This document shows positions 30,477-38,965 of a DNA stretch of 64,000 bases, piece after piece (position 1 is the first letter of the stretch; each line of letters starts with the position of its first letter). The translations under genes and the position numbers were made by a program. The stretch lies in NCBI GenBank assembly GCA_947500385.1, contig CANMSA010000012.1:124001-188000 (forward strand). The letters run 5' to 3'. The notes beneath the pieces were generated by a model. It was given only the letters and a program-made list of their open reading frames with translations, had not been told where the DNA came from and did no database searches. Origin of the DNA: an uncultured Flavobacteriaceae bacterium (lineage in GTDB: Bacteria; Bacteroidota; Bacteroidia; Flavobacteriales; Flavobacteriaceae).

Positions 30477-30484
30477 CAAACTTA
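30477..30484 (-). promoter_or_regulatory. Possible -7 element for lptD
   Basis: On the - strand this reads TAAGTTTG, an exact match to the Bacteroidota -7 consensus TAnnTTTG, about 60 bases before the lptD TTG start. I could not find a TTTG -33 element at the usual distance, so the call rests on one box only. Confidence 0.3.
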
Positions 30485-30493
30485 CATATATTT

Positions 30494-30527
30494 TTTGTTC
30501 CCTTCATCGGTCATTACAATAAATTTA
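30494..30527 (+). promoter_or_regulatory. Candidate promoter for the amidase-mlaD operon
   Basis: TTTG at 30494-30497 and TAAATTTA at 30520-30527 (one mismatch to TAnnTTTG) are separated by 22 bases, within the range seen for Flavobacteria. The predicted transcript begins about 25 bases before the ATG at 30561. Confidence 0.4.
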
Positions 30528-30560
30528 ACCATATTGAAGGCACAGTAATTCTTTAGTTAA

Positions 30561-31985
30561 ATGAAGTTGAAGTTATTTGTTTTAGGTGGAATCTTCCTAT
30601 CCGCGCTGATATTGTCTTCTTTTAAGGAAGGGAAATCGGTTGAAAGTAAGGACGGTACTTTCGTGGTGGTACTCGATGCCGGGCACGGCGGTCATGATCC
30701 TGGAAATTTAGGGAACGGGTATTTTGAGAAAAACATCGCGCTGAACATAGTTTTGAAAATTGGAAAGATTTTGGAACAGGACCCCGGTATTAAGGTGATA
30801 TACACCAGAAAGGACGATACCTTCGTTGATTTATATGTACGCGGCGAAATTGCAAACAAGGCCAATGCCGATTTGTTCGTTTCGGTACATTGCGATTCGC
30901 ATTCTTCCAATGCCCATGGCGCGGGCACCTTTGTCTTAGGACTTCATGCGAACAAACAAAATTTCGAAATTGCTAAAAAAGAGAACTCGGTAATTTATTT
31001 AGAGGACAACTATGAAAACAGGTATGCGAATTACGATATAAATTCTCCTGAATCGGTAATTGGCCTCACCATCATGCAAGAGGAATTTTTAGATCAGAGT
31101 ATTACATTGGCCAAGGGGATACAGGATAATTTTTCGAATAAACTAAAGCGCAACAACCGAAAAGTAAAGCAAGCGGGTTTTATCGTGTTGCATCAAACCT
31201 TCATGCCGAGTGTGCTCGTTGAAACCGGGTTTCTTACCAACGATGAGGAGGGCGCGTATTTAAACTCTAAAAAAGGCCAAGCGGAAATGGGTACTGCCAT
31301 AGCGCAGGCTATTATAGGGTATAAAAATGGGGTGCCTTCGGGATCACTATCCAACGATCCCATCGGTACAACACTGGAGAATACTCCTGAGATAGTGGAA
31401 GAACCCACAAAAGAGGTACCAACAACCTCTAAACAAATTGCAACCATTCCCGATGAAGTGTTGGAGAAACCCGATACGGACGTCGTAGCCAACCCTGTTC
31501 CGGAGAAGATTGTAGAGGAAAAGCTGCCAGAGACGCAACTACCCGATGAGCCCGTTACCGAGATTTCGAAACCCAAAGAGGAAGAAGTTAAGGATGTCGT
31601 GAAAGAAGTGCCAACGGTCGTTGAAAAACCAGAAGAACCCATAACAACGGTGAAAAAAGACGTGGAAACCCCTAAAGAAGTGACCACTGCCCCCAAAAAA
31701 GACGCACGCAAGGCTGCCGACATAATTTTCAAAGTTCAGATTCTTGCCAGTACAAAAGATATAGATTTGAAGTCGAGTAATTTTAGAGGATTGAGCAAAT
31801 TGTCGCGTGAACCTTATAAAAACCTGCTTCGTTATATGTATGGCAGTGTAGGTTCTATGGAAGAAGCAGAATTGCTAAAAACGAACGCCGATGTTAAAGG
31901 CTATGTCACCTCTTTTATAGTCGCTTATAAAGATGGCAAACGAATTCCGATCAAAGAGGCTATGAAATACGTTTCCGATAAATGA
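30561..31985 (+). CDS. N-acetylmuramoyl-L-alanine amidase (Amidase_3) with SPOR-like C-terminus
   Basis: Zinc amidase that cuts the peptide stem from peptidoglycan, active in the periplasm during cell separation. A signal peptide (about 1-20) precedes the Amidase_3 domain (about 34-255) with zinc ligands His42 (DAGHGGHDPG), Glu56 (FEKNIAL) and His110 (SVHCDSH), plus catalytic Glu221 (LVETGFLTN). A Pro/Glu/Thr/Val-rich linker of about 120 residues (260-390) leads to a C-terminal SPOR-like domain (about 391-465, VQILASTKDIDL and YMYGSVGSMEEAELL) that should bind denuded glycan strands at the septum. 474 aa. It is first in a run with mlaD and the Fe-S pair. An inhibitory helix could not be recognised. 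Confidence 0.92.
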   Translation: MKLKLFVLGGIFLSALILSSFKEGKSVESKDGTFVVVLDAGHGGHDPGNLGNGYFEKNIALNIVLKIGKILEQDPGIKVIYTRKDDTFVDLYVRGEIANKANADLFVSVHCDSHSSNAHGAGTFVLGLHANKQNFEIAKKENSVIYLEDNYENRYANYDINSPESVIGLTIMQEEFLDQSITLAKGIQDNFSNKLKRNNRKVKQAGFIVLHQTFMPSVLVETGFLTNDEEGAYLNSKKGQAEMGTAIAQAIIGYKNGVPSGSLSNDPIGTTLENTPEIVEEPTKEVPTTSKQIATIPDEVLEKPDTDVVANPVPEKIVEEKLPETQLPDEPVTEISKPKEEEVKDVVKEVPTVVEKPEEPITTVKKDVETPKEVTTAPKKDARKAADIIFKVQILASTKDIDLKSSNFRGLSKLSREPYKNLLRYMYGSVGSMEEAELLKTNADVKGYVTSFIVAYKDGKRIPIKEAMKYVSDK

Positions 31986-32037
31986 TCCTCTTCTTAAATT
32001 TATTTCTAATTTTGTTAGGAACCCAAAAACAAACCTT

Positions 32038-33006
32038 TTGAGACTATCCCGGGAAATTAAAACGGCAATTATTGTCATTGGTGGTATTTTTCTCTTCATC
32101 CTAGGCTTTAGCTACCTTAAATCTTCACCCTTATTCGATAATAGTAGACAGCTATTTGCCGTTTACGCCAATGTTGGAGGACTTCAACCGGGTACTGCGG
32201 TGTCTATTAACGGTCTGAACGTAGGGAAGGTAAACGACATTCGTTTTCTAGATGATAAAGGAAATTTGTTAGTGAGCTTTACGGTAAGTAGTGACTTTGC
32301 ATTTTCAAAGAACAGCTCCGTAGAGCTATATGACACGGGTATTATTGGCGGTAAGGGCCTGCAGATTGCCCCGATTTTTGATGGGGAGCGCAATGCCCGA
32401 TCAAATGATACGTTGCGAACGGATACCCGCCCAGGCCTTACGGAGCTGGCACAAGAAAAACTCACTCCGCTTTTTAAGAAATTCGAGTCTGCCGTGACCG
32501 ATGCGGATTCCCTACTGTTAAATGTAAACGAGGTGCTGGACAGCAAGACCAAAAACGACCTGCGAGGGGCTATTTCAGGTCTTAGCCAATTGATCAATAG
32601 CCTGCAGGGAAGCGCAAGCTCTTTGAATACAATATTGAAGACGAATGAGGGAAAGCTCGATAGTTCCCTGACCAATTTCCAAAATTTAACGGCTAGTTTT
32701 TCCAAACTGGGTGACTCTTTAAACAACGCTGGCCTACCGGCAACTTTGCGCAGTCTAGAGTCCACCGTGGCCAATTTAGATAGGGTGTTGGCGAAAATCA
32801 ATGCGAACGATGGTACCCTGGGTAAATTGGTGAACGATCAGGAGTTGTATGAAAACCTTAACAATGCGTCAAGAGAGTTGGATCTATTATTACAAGATTT
32901 TAGATTGAACCCGAAGCGCTACGTAAATGTTTCCGTCTTTGGCAAGAAACAAAAAGAATATGAATTGCCCGAAGACGACCCCGCAGCCAATACAGAAGAC
33001 CAATAA
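32038..33006 (+). CDS. MlaD/MCE-domain lipid transport protein
   Basis: Inner-membrane-anchored MCE protein expected to bind phospholipids between the membranes with an MlaFE-type ABC transporter, which is not in this window. An N-terminal helix (about 9-28) anchors it; the MCE domain runs about residues 38-115 (VYANVGGLQPGTAVSINGLNVGKV, then DTGIIGGKGLQIAP); a long helical region (about 130-285) follows, rich in Leu/Ser/Asn repeats and probably coiled coil. The start is TTG at 32038: no in-frame ATG exists between it and the end of the amidase gene 52 bp upstream. Homologs begin at the same place relative to the anchor helix. Confidence 0.88.
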   Translation: MRLSREIKTAIIVIGGIFLFILGFSYLKSSPLFDNSRQLFAVYANVGGLQPGTAVSINGLNVGKVNDIRFLDDKGNLLVSFTVSSDFAFSKNSSVELYDTGIIGGKGLQIAPIFDGERNARSNDTLRTDTRPGLTELAQEKLTPLFKKFESAVTDADSLLLNVNEVLDSKTKNDLRGAISGLSQLINSLQGSASSLNTILKTNEGKLDSSLTNFQNLTASFSKLGDSLNNAGLPATLRSLESTVANLDRVLAKINANDGTLGKLVNDQELYENLNNASRELDLLLQDFRLNPKRYVNVSVFGKKQKEYELPEDDPAANTEDQ

Positions 33007-33009
33007 ACC

Positions 33010-34353
33010 ATGATGGACTACCTTCCCAATATACTTTTTGCCATTGTTTTAATCGTTGGCATCGGTTTTTTTACCAAGAACGTACAGCGACTTGTTCGCA
33101 ATATAAAGCTCGGCAAGGATACGGACGTATCGGACAACCAGTCTCAGCGTTGGAGCAATATGGCACGCATAGCACTAGGGCAGACCAAAATGGTCGTTCG
33201 CCCCATAGCCGGCTTGCTGCATATTGTGGTGTATGTGGGGTTTATTATTATCAATATCGAGGTTTTGGAGATTATTTTGGACGGTCTCTTGGGCACACAC
33301 CGCTTGTTTTCAGCACCCTTGGGAGCGGTTTACGATTTTCTTATCGGGTCTTTTGAAATACTCGCTTTTCTGGTCATTGTGGCGGTCGTAATTTTTTGGA
33401 TAAGAAGAAATGTGATTCGGTTACAACGTTTTATAAAACCAGAAATGACCGGATGGCCCAAAAAAGACGGAAACTTGATTCTCTACATAGAGCTGGTCTT
33501 GATGTTTCTGTTCCTGACTATGAACGGTGCAGACTATCAACTTCAACAAATGGGAGCGGCACACTATGCAAGTGAGGCCGGTATTATGGGGTCTTTTCCC
33601 GTAAGTCAGTTCCTAAGTCCCTTATTTGAAGGGATGTCAATTTCGACCTTGGTTATCATAGAACGCGCCGCTTGGTGGTTGCATATTGTGGGCATTCTTT
33701 TCTTTTTAAATTATCTGTACTATTCAAAGCATCTTCATATTCTGTTGGCATTTCCAAATACCTTTTACGGGAGCTTAAAACCCAAAGGGCAGTTTAAGAA
33801 TTTAGCGGCGGTCACCAATGAAGTGAAATTGATGATGGATCCGTCGGCCGACCCTTTTGCGGCCCCGACGGAAGATGCCCCGGAACCCGAAAAGTTCGGA
33901 GCCTCCGACGTAGCGGATTTGAACTGGGTTCAATTGCTCAATGCCTATACCTGTACCGAATGCGGACGCTGCACTAGCGAATGTCCGGCGAACCAAACCG
34001 GTAAAAAACTGTCACCTAGAAAAATAATGATGGATACTAGGGACCGGCTGCAGGAAGTAGGTGAAAATATAGAGAAGAACAAAGGAAGTTTTGTAGACGA
34101 TGGAAAGCAGTTGTTAGATGACTATATCTCTAGGGAAGAATTATGGGCCTGTACATCTTGTAACGCTTGTGTAGAGGCATGCCCCGTAAGCATCGACCCA
34201 TTATCGATTATTATGGACATGCGACAATACTTGGTCATGGAACAATCTGCCGCTCCCTCGGATTTGAACAATATGATGGGGAATATCGAGAACAACGGTG
34301 CGCCTTGGCCATTTAATCAAATGGATCGCCTTAATTGGGCACAGGAATCCTAA
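33010..34353 (+). CDS. Membrane-bound 4Fe-4S dicluster protein (HdrD/GlpC N-terminal-like)
   Basis: Quinone-linked electron carrier-like protein. Five predicted membrane helices in the first about 250 residues (for example ILFAIVLIVGIGFF and AWWLHIVGILFFLNYLYY) resemble a nitrate-reductase-gamma/HdrE-type heme or quinone module. The C-terminal cytosolic part holds two 4Fe-4S sites, CTECGRCTSECP (about residue 315) and CTSCNACVEACP (about 380). The next gene, 30 bp later, encodes the cysteine-rich CCG half, so together they equal a HdrE-HdrD or GlpC-like unit split over two genes. It starts three bases after the mlaD stop. No partner dehydrogenase is adjacent, so donor and acceptor are unknown. 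Confidence 0.87.
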   Translation: MMDYLPNILFAIVLIVGIGFFTKNVQRLVRNIKLGKDTDVSDNQSQRWSNMARIALGQTKMVVRPIAGLLHIVVYVGFIIINIEVLEIILDGLLGTHRLFSAPLGAVYDFLIGSFEILAFLVIVAVVIFWIRRNVIRLQRFIKPEMTGWPKKDGNLILYIELVLMFLFLTMNGADYQLQQMGAAHYASEAGIMGSFPVSQFLSPLFEGMSISTLVIIERAAWWLHIVGILFFLNYLYYSKHLHILLAFPNTFYGSLKPKGQFKNLAAVTNEVKLMMDPSADPFAAPTEDAPEPEKFGASDVADLNWVQLLNAYTCTECGRCTSECPANQTGKKLSPRKIMMDTRDRLQEVGENIEKNKGSFVDDGKQLLDDYISREELWACTSCNACVEACPVSIDPLSIIMDMRQYLVMEQSAAPSDLNNMMGNIENNGAPWPFNQMDRLNWAQES

Positions 34354-34383
34354 GTATAACTAGTATTAGAACAGAAACGGTTT

Positions 34384-35175
34384 ATGGGAAGTGAGTTAAA
34401 AGTACCTACAATGGCAGAAATGTTTGCCGCAGGCCAACAACCAGAAGTATTGTTTTGGGTAGGCTGCGCCGGTAGTTTTGATGATAGGGCAAAAAAGATT
34501 ACCAAAGCTTTTATCAAGATTCTAAACAGTGCGAATGTTTCTTTTGCGGTACTGGGAACCGAAGAGAGCTGTACAGGTGACCCTGCCAAACGCGCAGGGA
34601 ACGAGTTTCTTTTTCAAATGCAGGCAGTGACCAATATTGAAGTGATGAATGCCTATGACATAAAGAAGGTAGTTACCGCTTGCCCGCATTGTTTCAATAC
34701 ACTAAAGAATGAATACCCGGGACTTGGAGGAAACTATGAGGTGGTACACCATACACAGTTTTTAAAACAATTGTTGAATGATGGTAAGATTACCCTGGAA
34801 GGTGGCACCTATAAGGGAAAACGGATTACCTATCACGACCCTTGTTATTTGGGACGGGCGAATGACGTCTATGAGGCCCCTAGGGAGCTGATCCGGAAGT
34901 TGGACGCCGAACTTGTGGAAATGAAGAACTGCAAGAAAAAAGGCCTTTGCTGTGGTGCAGGGGGCGCCCAAATGTTTAAGGAACCGGAAAAAGGTGATAA
35001 AGATGTGAACATAGAGCGCACCGAACAGGCGATGGAAACACAACCTGAAATCATTGCCGCTGCCTGTCCGTTTTGTAACACCATGATGACCGACGGCGTT
35101 AAGAATAAGGAAAAAGAAGCATCCGTGGCCGTGATGGATATTGCAGAGTTGATAGCCACTGCCGGAGATCTTTAA
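34384..35175 (+). CDS. CCG-domain (Fe-S) oxidoreductase subunit
   Basis: Cysteine-rich protein of the HdrB/GlpC/LutA type (263 aa) with two CCG-like repeats. The first has CPHCFNTLKNEYP with YHDPCYLGR and the hallmark GLCCGAGGAQMF; the second has AACPFCNTMM. An additional Cys pair lies near the N-terminus (WVGCAGSFD, EESCTGD). These domains bind a non-cubane or 4Fe-4S cluster and often reduce disulfides or accept electrons from flavoproteins. It follows the membrane 4Fe-4S gene by 30 bp and almost surely forms a complex with its product. Specific substrate unknown. Confidence 0.88.
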   Translation: MGSELKVPTMAEMFAAGQQPEVLFWVGCAGSFDDRAKKITKAFIKILNSANVSFAVLGTEESCTGDPAKRAGNEFLFQMQAVTNIEVMNAYDIKKVVTACPHCFNTLKNEYPGLGGNYEVVHHTQFLKQLLNDGKITLEGGTYKGKRITYHDPCYLGRANDVYEAPRELIRKLDAELVEMKNCKKKGLCCGAGGAQMFKEPEKGDKDVNIERTEQAMETQPEIIAAACPFCNTMMTDGVKNKEKEASVAVMDIAELIATAGDL

Positions 35176-35275
35176 GCTCCATTACACGTCACTTACCCCA
35201 AAAAAGTTCCCTGTTTTCAGGGATGGCCTTCACCATTTTTAAGTTGAATTTTGAACCAGAACTTGAACGTTAAGT

Positions 35276-35758
35276 ATGTTAGTAGCATTTGAAAGCCTTC
35301 CAGAAACGGCTAGAATCTGGATATACCAATCAAATAGGAGTTTTTCCAAAGAAGAACTTGGGGGAATCGATGAGGCCTTATCGGCCTTTCTGACGGAATG
35401 GACTGCCCACGGACAGGACCTGAAAGCCGGCTATGAAATTCGATACAACCGATTTATAATATTGGCACTAGACCAAACACAAGCAGCTGCTTCTGGCTGT
35501 TCGATAGATGCGTCGGTACATTTTATACAACGCTTGGAACAAATGTATGGGGTTACCTTGCTAGATAAAATGAACGTTTCCTTTAAGCAAGGGGAATACG
35601 TCGCCTACAAACCCCTATTGGATTTTAAGAAAATGGCCAAGGCGAAATCGGTATCTTCCAAGACCATCGTATTCAACAATTTGGTTACCAATAAAGGAGA
35701 ATACCTTTCCCATTGGGAAGTACCCGCTTCAGAAAGTTGGCATTCCCGTTTTATGTAG
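35276..35758 (+). CDS. Conserved Bacteroidota protein of unknown function
   Basis: 160-aa cytosolic protein without signal peptide or membrane segment. Homologs in Flavobacteria are often labelled 'ABC transporter ATPase', but there is no Walker A, Walker B or LSGGQ motif here, so that label is unsupported. The sequence contains a conserved-looking IWIYQSNRSFSKEE start, a central ILALDQTQAAASGCSIDASVHFI (one Cys) and a C-terminal VVTNKGEYLSHWEVPASESWHS-like tail. It is 100 bp downstream of the Fe-S pair on the same strand and may be co-transcribed. I do not recognise a biochemical role. Confidence 0.8.
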   Translation: MLVAFESLPETARIWIYQSNRSFSKEELGGIDEALSAFLTEWTAHGQDLKAGYEIRYNRFIILALDQTQAAASGCSIDASVHFIQRLEQMYGVTLLDKMNVSFKQGEYVAYKPLLDFKKMAKAKSVSSKTIVFNNLVTNKGEYLSHWEVPASESWHSRFM

Positions 35759-35890
35759 GCTTTCTATTGATTTCTTTCTTGCCTTTTCCCGATGGTACGG
35801 TATTTGAAGATAGTTCATTAGTATTTTTTATAAGATCGATGAAATGCAATAAATTCAGTTGTTTTCAGTTATTTCCATAGAAGTTTTGAT

Positions 35891-38803
35891 ATGCGATTTT
35901 TAAGTGTTCTCCCATTGTTTTTACTGTGCTTTCTGAGCGGTCATGCCCAGAAGCATCCATTGCGGACAAAAGACAGTATAGCACAACAAAAATGGGTGGA
36001 CCGGCAGTATGAAAATATGACCATCGATGAGCGAATTGGGCAGTTGTTCATGGTAATGGTAGCCTCCGATGGGGATGATGCCAGTAAAAATCGACTAAAA
36101 AAGCTTATAGAAGAGCAACATATTGGCGGGGTTATATTTTCTACCGGTGGCCCTGTACGCCAGGCAAAGCTTACGAACACCTATCAGCAGCTTGCCAAGA
36201 CTCCTTTGTTAATCGGAATGGACGCCGAATGGGGGTTGGCAATGCGGCTAGACTCTACCTATGCCTTTCCATGGAATATGACCTTGGGGGCGATCCGTGA
36301 TAGTTCAATTGTTGAGAAAGTTGGTTATCGCATAGGGTCGCATGCAAAACGATTGGGCGTACATATCAATTTTGCACCCGATATCGATATCAATACCAAT
36401 CCAGCGAACCCGATCATTGGCAACCGTTCTTTTGGGGAAGACCGTGAAAATGTGGCTCAAAAAGGAATCGCATTCATGAAAGGGATGGAAAGAGCCGGTG
36501 TACTATCGAGTGGAAAACATTTTCCGGGCCATGGGGATACCGCGAGCGATTCCCATCATACCTTGCCCACCATAAGCTTTAACAGAACGCGACTCGATAG
36601 TATTGAACTCTATCCGTATAGAAAATTAATCGAAGCGGGCCTTAGCAGTGTCATGGTAGCACACCTAAATGTCCCGGCAATGGAATTGAAAAAGAACCTG
36701 CCTTCTTCACTTTCCGAACAAATTATTTCTGAAATCCTAAAACACCAGATGCAGTTCAAAGGCTTGGTATTCACCGATGCATTGAATATGAAAGGAGCAA
36801 CGGAACACGGGAAAAATGGAGATGTAGCGCTCAAAGCATTTAGAGCAGGAAACGATATTTTGTTAATGCCAACAGATGTTGTACAGGCAAAGGAAAAACT
36901 TTTAAAAGCCTATGAGAAAGGCAAAATCACAGAAAACCGGCTCTCTTATTCAGTAAAAAAAATATTGATGGCCAAGTACAAGGCCGGTCTACATACCTAC
37001 CGCCCGATTGCCATACAAAACCTTTACAAGGACCTGAATACACTGGCCGACGACCTTTTGTACGAGGAGGCAATTGAAAATGCCTTGACAGTGGTAAAGA
37101 ACGACTTTTACCTGATGGGCATTAAAAAACTTGAGAACAAGAAAATCGCCTATGTGAAATTTGGGGATGCAAACAGCGACCCCTTTATGGAGGAATTAAA
37201 CAAATACGCGACCGTGACCCAAGTAAACGCAGGTGATATCGGTACATTAAAAAACAAATTAGCTGAGTACAATTTGGTGATTGTAGGACTGCACAGGAGC
37301 AACGATAGCCCCTGGAAAGCCTACAAATTTAAAAAGAATGAACTTTCATGGTTAAAGGAGATAGCGGCTTCGAGGACGTCTAACACTATTTTGACGGTCT
37401 TTGCAAAACCGTACGCCCTGTTAGATATAGATACATTCAAAGGTATTGATGGGGTAGTGGTGGGATATCAAAATAGCCCCCTGGCGCAACGGAAAACCGC
37501 ACAATTGCTATTTGGGGCCTTGCCGGCCAAAGGAGTATTGCCCGTAAGTTCTCATCCCAAGTTCCCGGTAAATACTTCCATAAAACTCAAGTCCTTATTA
37601 CGATTGGGGTATAGTGTTCCCGAACGTGTTGGTCTAGATTCACGAAAACTGGCCCAAGTAGATACGTTGATGAAAAATGGAATGGATTCTTTGATGTTCC
37701 CGGGTGCGCAGGTGCTGATCGCCAGAAAAGGAAAGGTGATTTACAATAAAGCCTTTGGCAAACCCACCTATGATTCCAAAGATAGCGTTACGAAAGACCA
37801 TTTGTATGATTTGGCCTCTATGACCAAGATATTGGCAACCTTGCCCATGGTCATGAAGATGGAGGAAAAACAGGAAATTAAACTCAGTGATACCTTCGGG
37901 GAACTTATTCCTGCATATGACACCACTAAATTAAAAGATGTTACGGTGCTTAAGGCCTTATCTCATTACGGCCGTTTACCCGCCTGGATCGCTTTTTATG
38001 TAAGTACTTTGGATGAAAAGCGAAAACCTTCCCAGGAATTTTATAGAAAGGCGCCCACAGATGGTTTTTCGATCAAGGTAAGTGACCAATTATACCTGAC
38101 CGATGCATACAATGATTCGATCTACAACCGCATTGGTCGCCAAGACCTTAAGAGCAATCGGTATCGTTACAGTGATGTTGCGTACTATGTGATGAAAAAA
38201 TACATAGAAGATACGAACGGGAAGCGTTTGGATATATTGGCGAATGACTTTCTTTACAAACGTATAGGAGCATTTACAACTACTTACAATCCGCTTGAAA
38301 AATTTCCTAAAAACCGTATTATTCCATCCGAAGAAGATAAGTATTACAGGTATCAGCGGGTGCAAGGATATGTTCATGATATGGGGGCGGCAATGCAAGG
38401 AGGTGTCGGGGGCCATGCGGGATTGTTCAGCAATGCCAATGATGTGGCAAAAATTATGCAAATGTACCTGCAGGGAGGGTTTTATGGCGGAGATCAGTTT
38501 TTTCAATCCCGTACGGTTAAAAAATTTAATACCTGCTATTTCTGCGACAAAAAGGTTCGCAGGGGCGTAGGGTTTGACAAACCTGAGAGTAGGGGAGGCG
38601 GACCTGCCTGTGATTGTGTTTCTAGGAAGAGTTTTGGACATAGCGGGTTTACGGGCACCTATACCTGGGCAGATCCGGAGAAAGACCTGGTGTATGTTTT
38701 TCTTTCCAATCGCACTTACCCTTCCGCAACCAATCGACTACTGGTCAAATCGGGTCTAAGAACCCGTATTCAAGGGGCCATCTATGACGCACTTACTGAT
38801 TGA
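35891..38803 (+). CDS. GH3 beta-N-acetylglucosaminidase-like / serine beta-lactamase-family fusion
   Basis: Two-enzyme secreted protein (970 aa; signal peptide about 1-20). The GH3 part (about 40-590) has the NagZ-type loop GKHFPGHGDTASDSH (208-222), where the Asp-His pair acts as general acid, and the nucleophile Asp296 in VFTDALNMKGA, pointing to N-acetylglucosaminidase activity on peptidoglycan or chitin fragments. The C-terminal serine-hydrolase domain (about 620-960) has Ser643-x-x-Lys646 in ASMTK, a Tyr-Ser-Asp motif (YRYSDVAYY) and HSGFTG in place of the KTG triad, so it is penicillin-binding-protein-like and may cut peptide stems or esters. Such fusions are known in Bacteroidetes. It lies 132 bp after the unknown gene and before bshA. 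Confidence 0.93.
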   Translation: MRFLSVLPLFLLCFLSGHAQKHPLRTKDSIAQQKWVDRQYENMTIDERIGQLFMVMVASDGDDASKNRLKKLIEEQHIGGVIFSTGGPVRQAKLTNTYQQLAKTPLLIGMDAEWGLAMRLDSTYAFPWNMTLGAIRDSSIVEKVGYRIGSHAKRLGVHINFAPDIDINTNPANPIIGNRSFGEDRENVAQKGIAFMKGMERAGVLSSGKHFPGHGDTASDSHHTLPTISFNRTRLDSIELYPYRKLIEAGLSSVMVAHLNVPAMELKKNLPSSLSEQIISEILKHQMQFKGLVFTDALNMKGATEHGKNGDVALKAFRAGNDILLMPTDVVQAKEKLLKAYEKGKITENRLSYSVKKILMAKYKAGLHTYRPIAIQNLYKDLNTLADDLLYEEAIENALTVVKNDFYLMGIKKLENKKIAYVKFGDANSDPFMEELNKYATVTQVNAGDIGTLKNKLAEYNLVIVGLHRSNDSPWKAYKFKKNELSWLKEIAASRTSNTILTVFAKPYALLDIDTFKGIDGVVVGYQNSPLAQRKTAQLLFGALPAKGVLPVSSHPKFPVNTSIKLKSLLRLGYSVPERVGLDSRKLAQVDTLMKNGMDSLMFPGAQVLIARKGKVIYNKAFGKPTYDSKDSVTKDHLYDLASMTKILATLPMVMKMEEKQEIKLSDTFGELIPAYDTTKLKDVTVLKALSHYGRLPAWIAFYVSTLDEKRKPSQEFYRKAPTDGFSIKVSDQLYLTDAYNDSIYNRIGRQDLKSNRYRYSDVAYYVMKKYIEDTNGKRLDILANDFLYKRIGAFTTTYNPLEKFPKNRIIPSEEDKYYRYQRVQGYVHDMGAAMQGGVGGHAGLFSNANDVAKIMQMYLQGGFYGGDQFFQSRTVKKFNTCYFCDKKVRRGVGFDKPESRGGGPACDCVSRKSFGHSGFTGTYTWADPEKDLVYVFLSNRTYPSATNRLLVKSGLRTRIQGAIYDALTD

Positions 38804-38965
38804 CCGCTTTGGTATACACCCCTCTTTTGCATTAAGGGGAAGAACACGTTTCATGCTTTTGTAGGCCGCCGTTCTAGGTTCTGCGGTGCTGTGTTTCGAT
38901 CAACGTGCCTGTAATATTAGGTTAAGAAGACCGACAGAGTATATGGATTTCACTAAATTTGAGGA

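Noticed and set aside
31193-31732. 179-codon Ser/Thr-rich - strand frame.
   Set aside because: Mirror image of the Pro/Glu/Thr linker of the amidase gene; composition and position show it is a shadow.
32184-32801. 205-codon - strand frame.
   Set aside because: Lies entirely inside the MCE-protein gene and shows no domain or coherent signal sequence.
35208-35223. Small hairpin TCCCTG/CAGGGA after the Fe-S pair.
   Set aside because: No T run follows in the + direction; T residues occur only on the - strand, where no gene ends.
38090-38641. 183-codon - strand frame.
   Set aside because: Antisense to the conserved serine-hydrolase domain of the GH3 fusion; no motif.
38954-38961. TAAATTTG, an exact -7-like box just before bshA.
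   Set aside because: It is four bases from the ATG, which would give a leaderless or truncated transcript, and no -33 element is found at the right distance.
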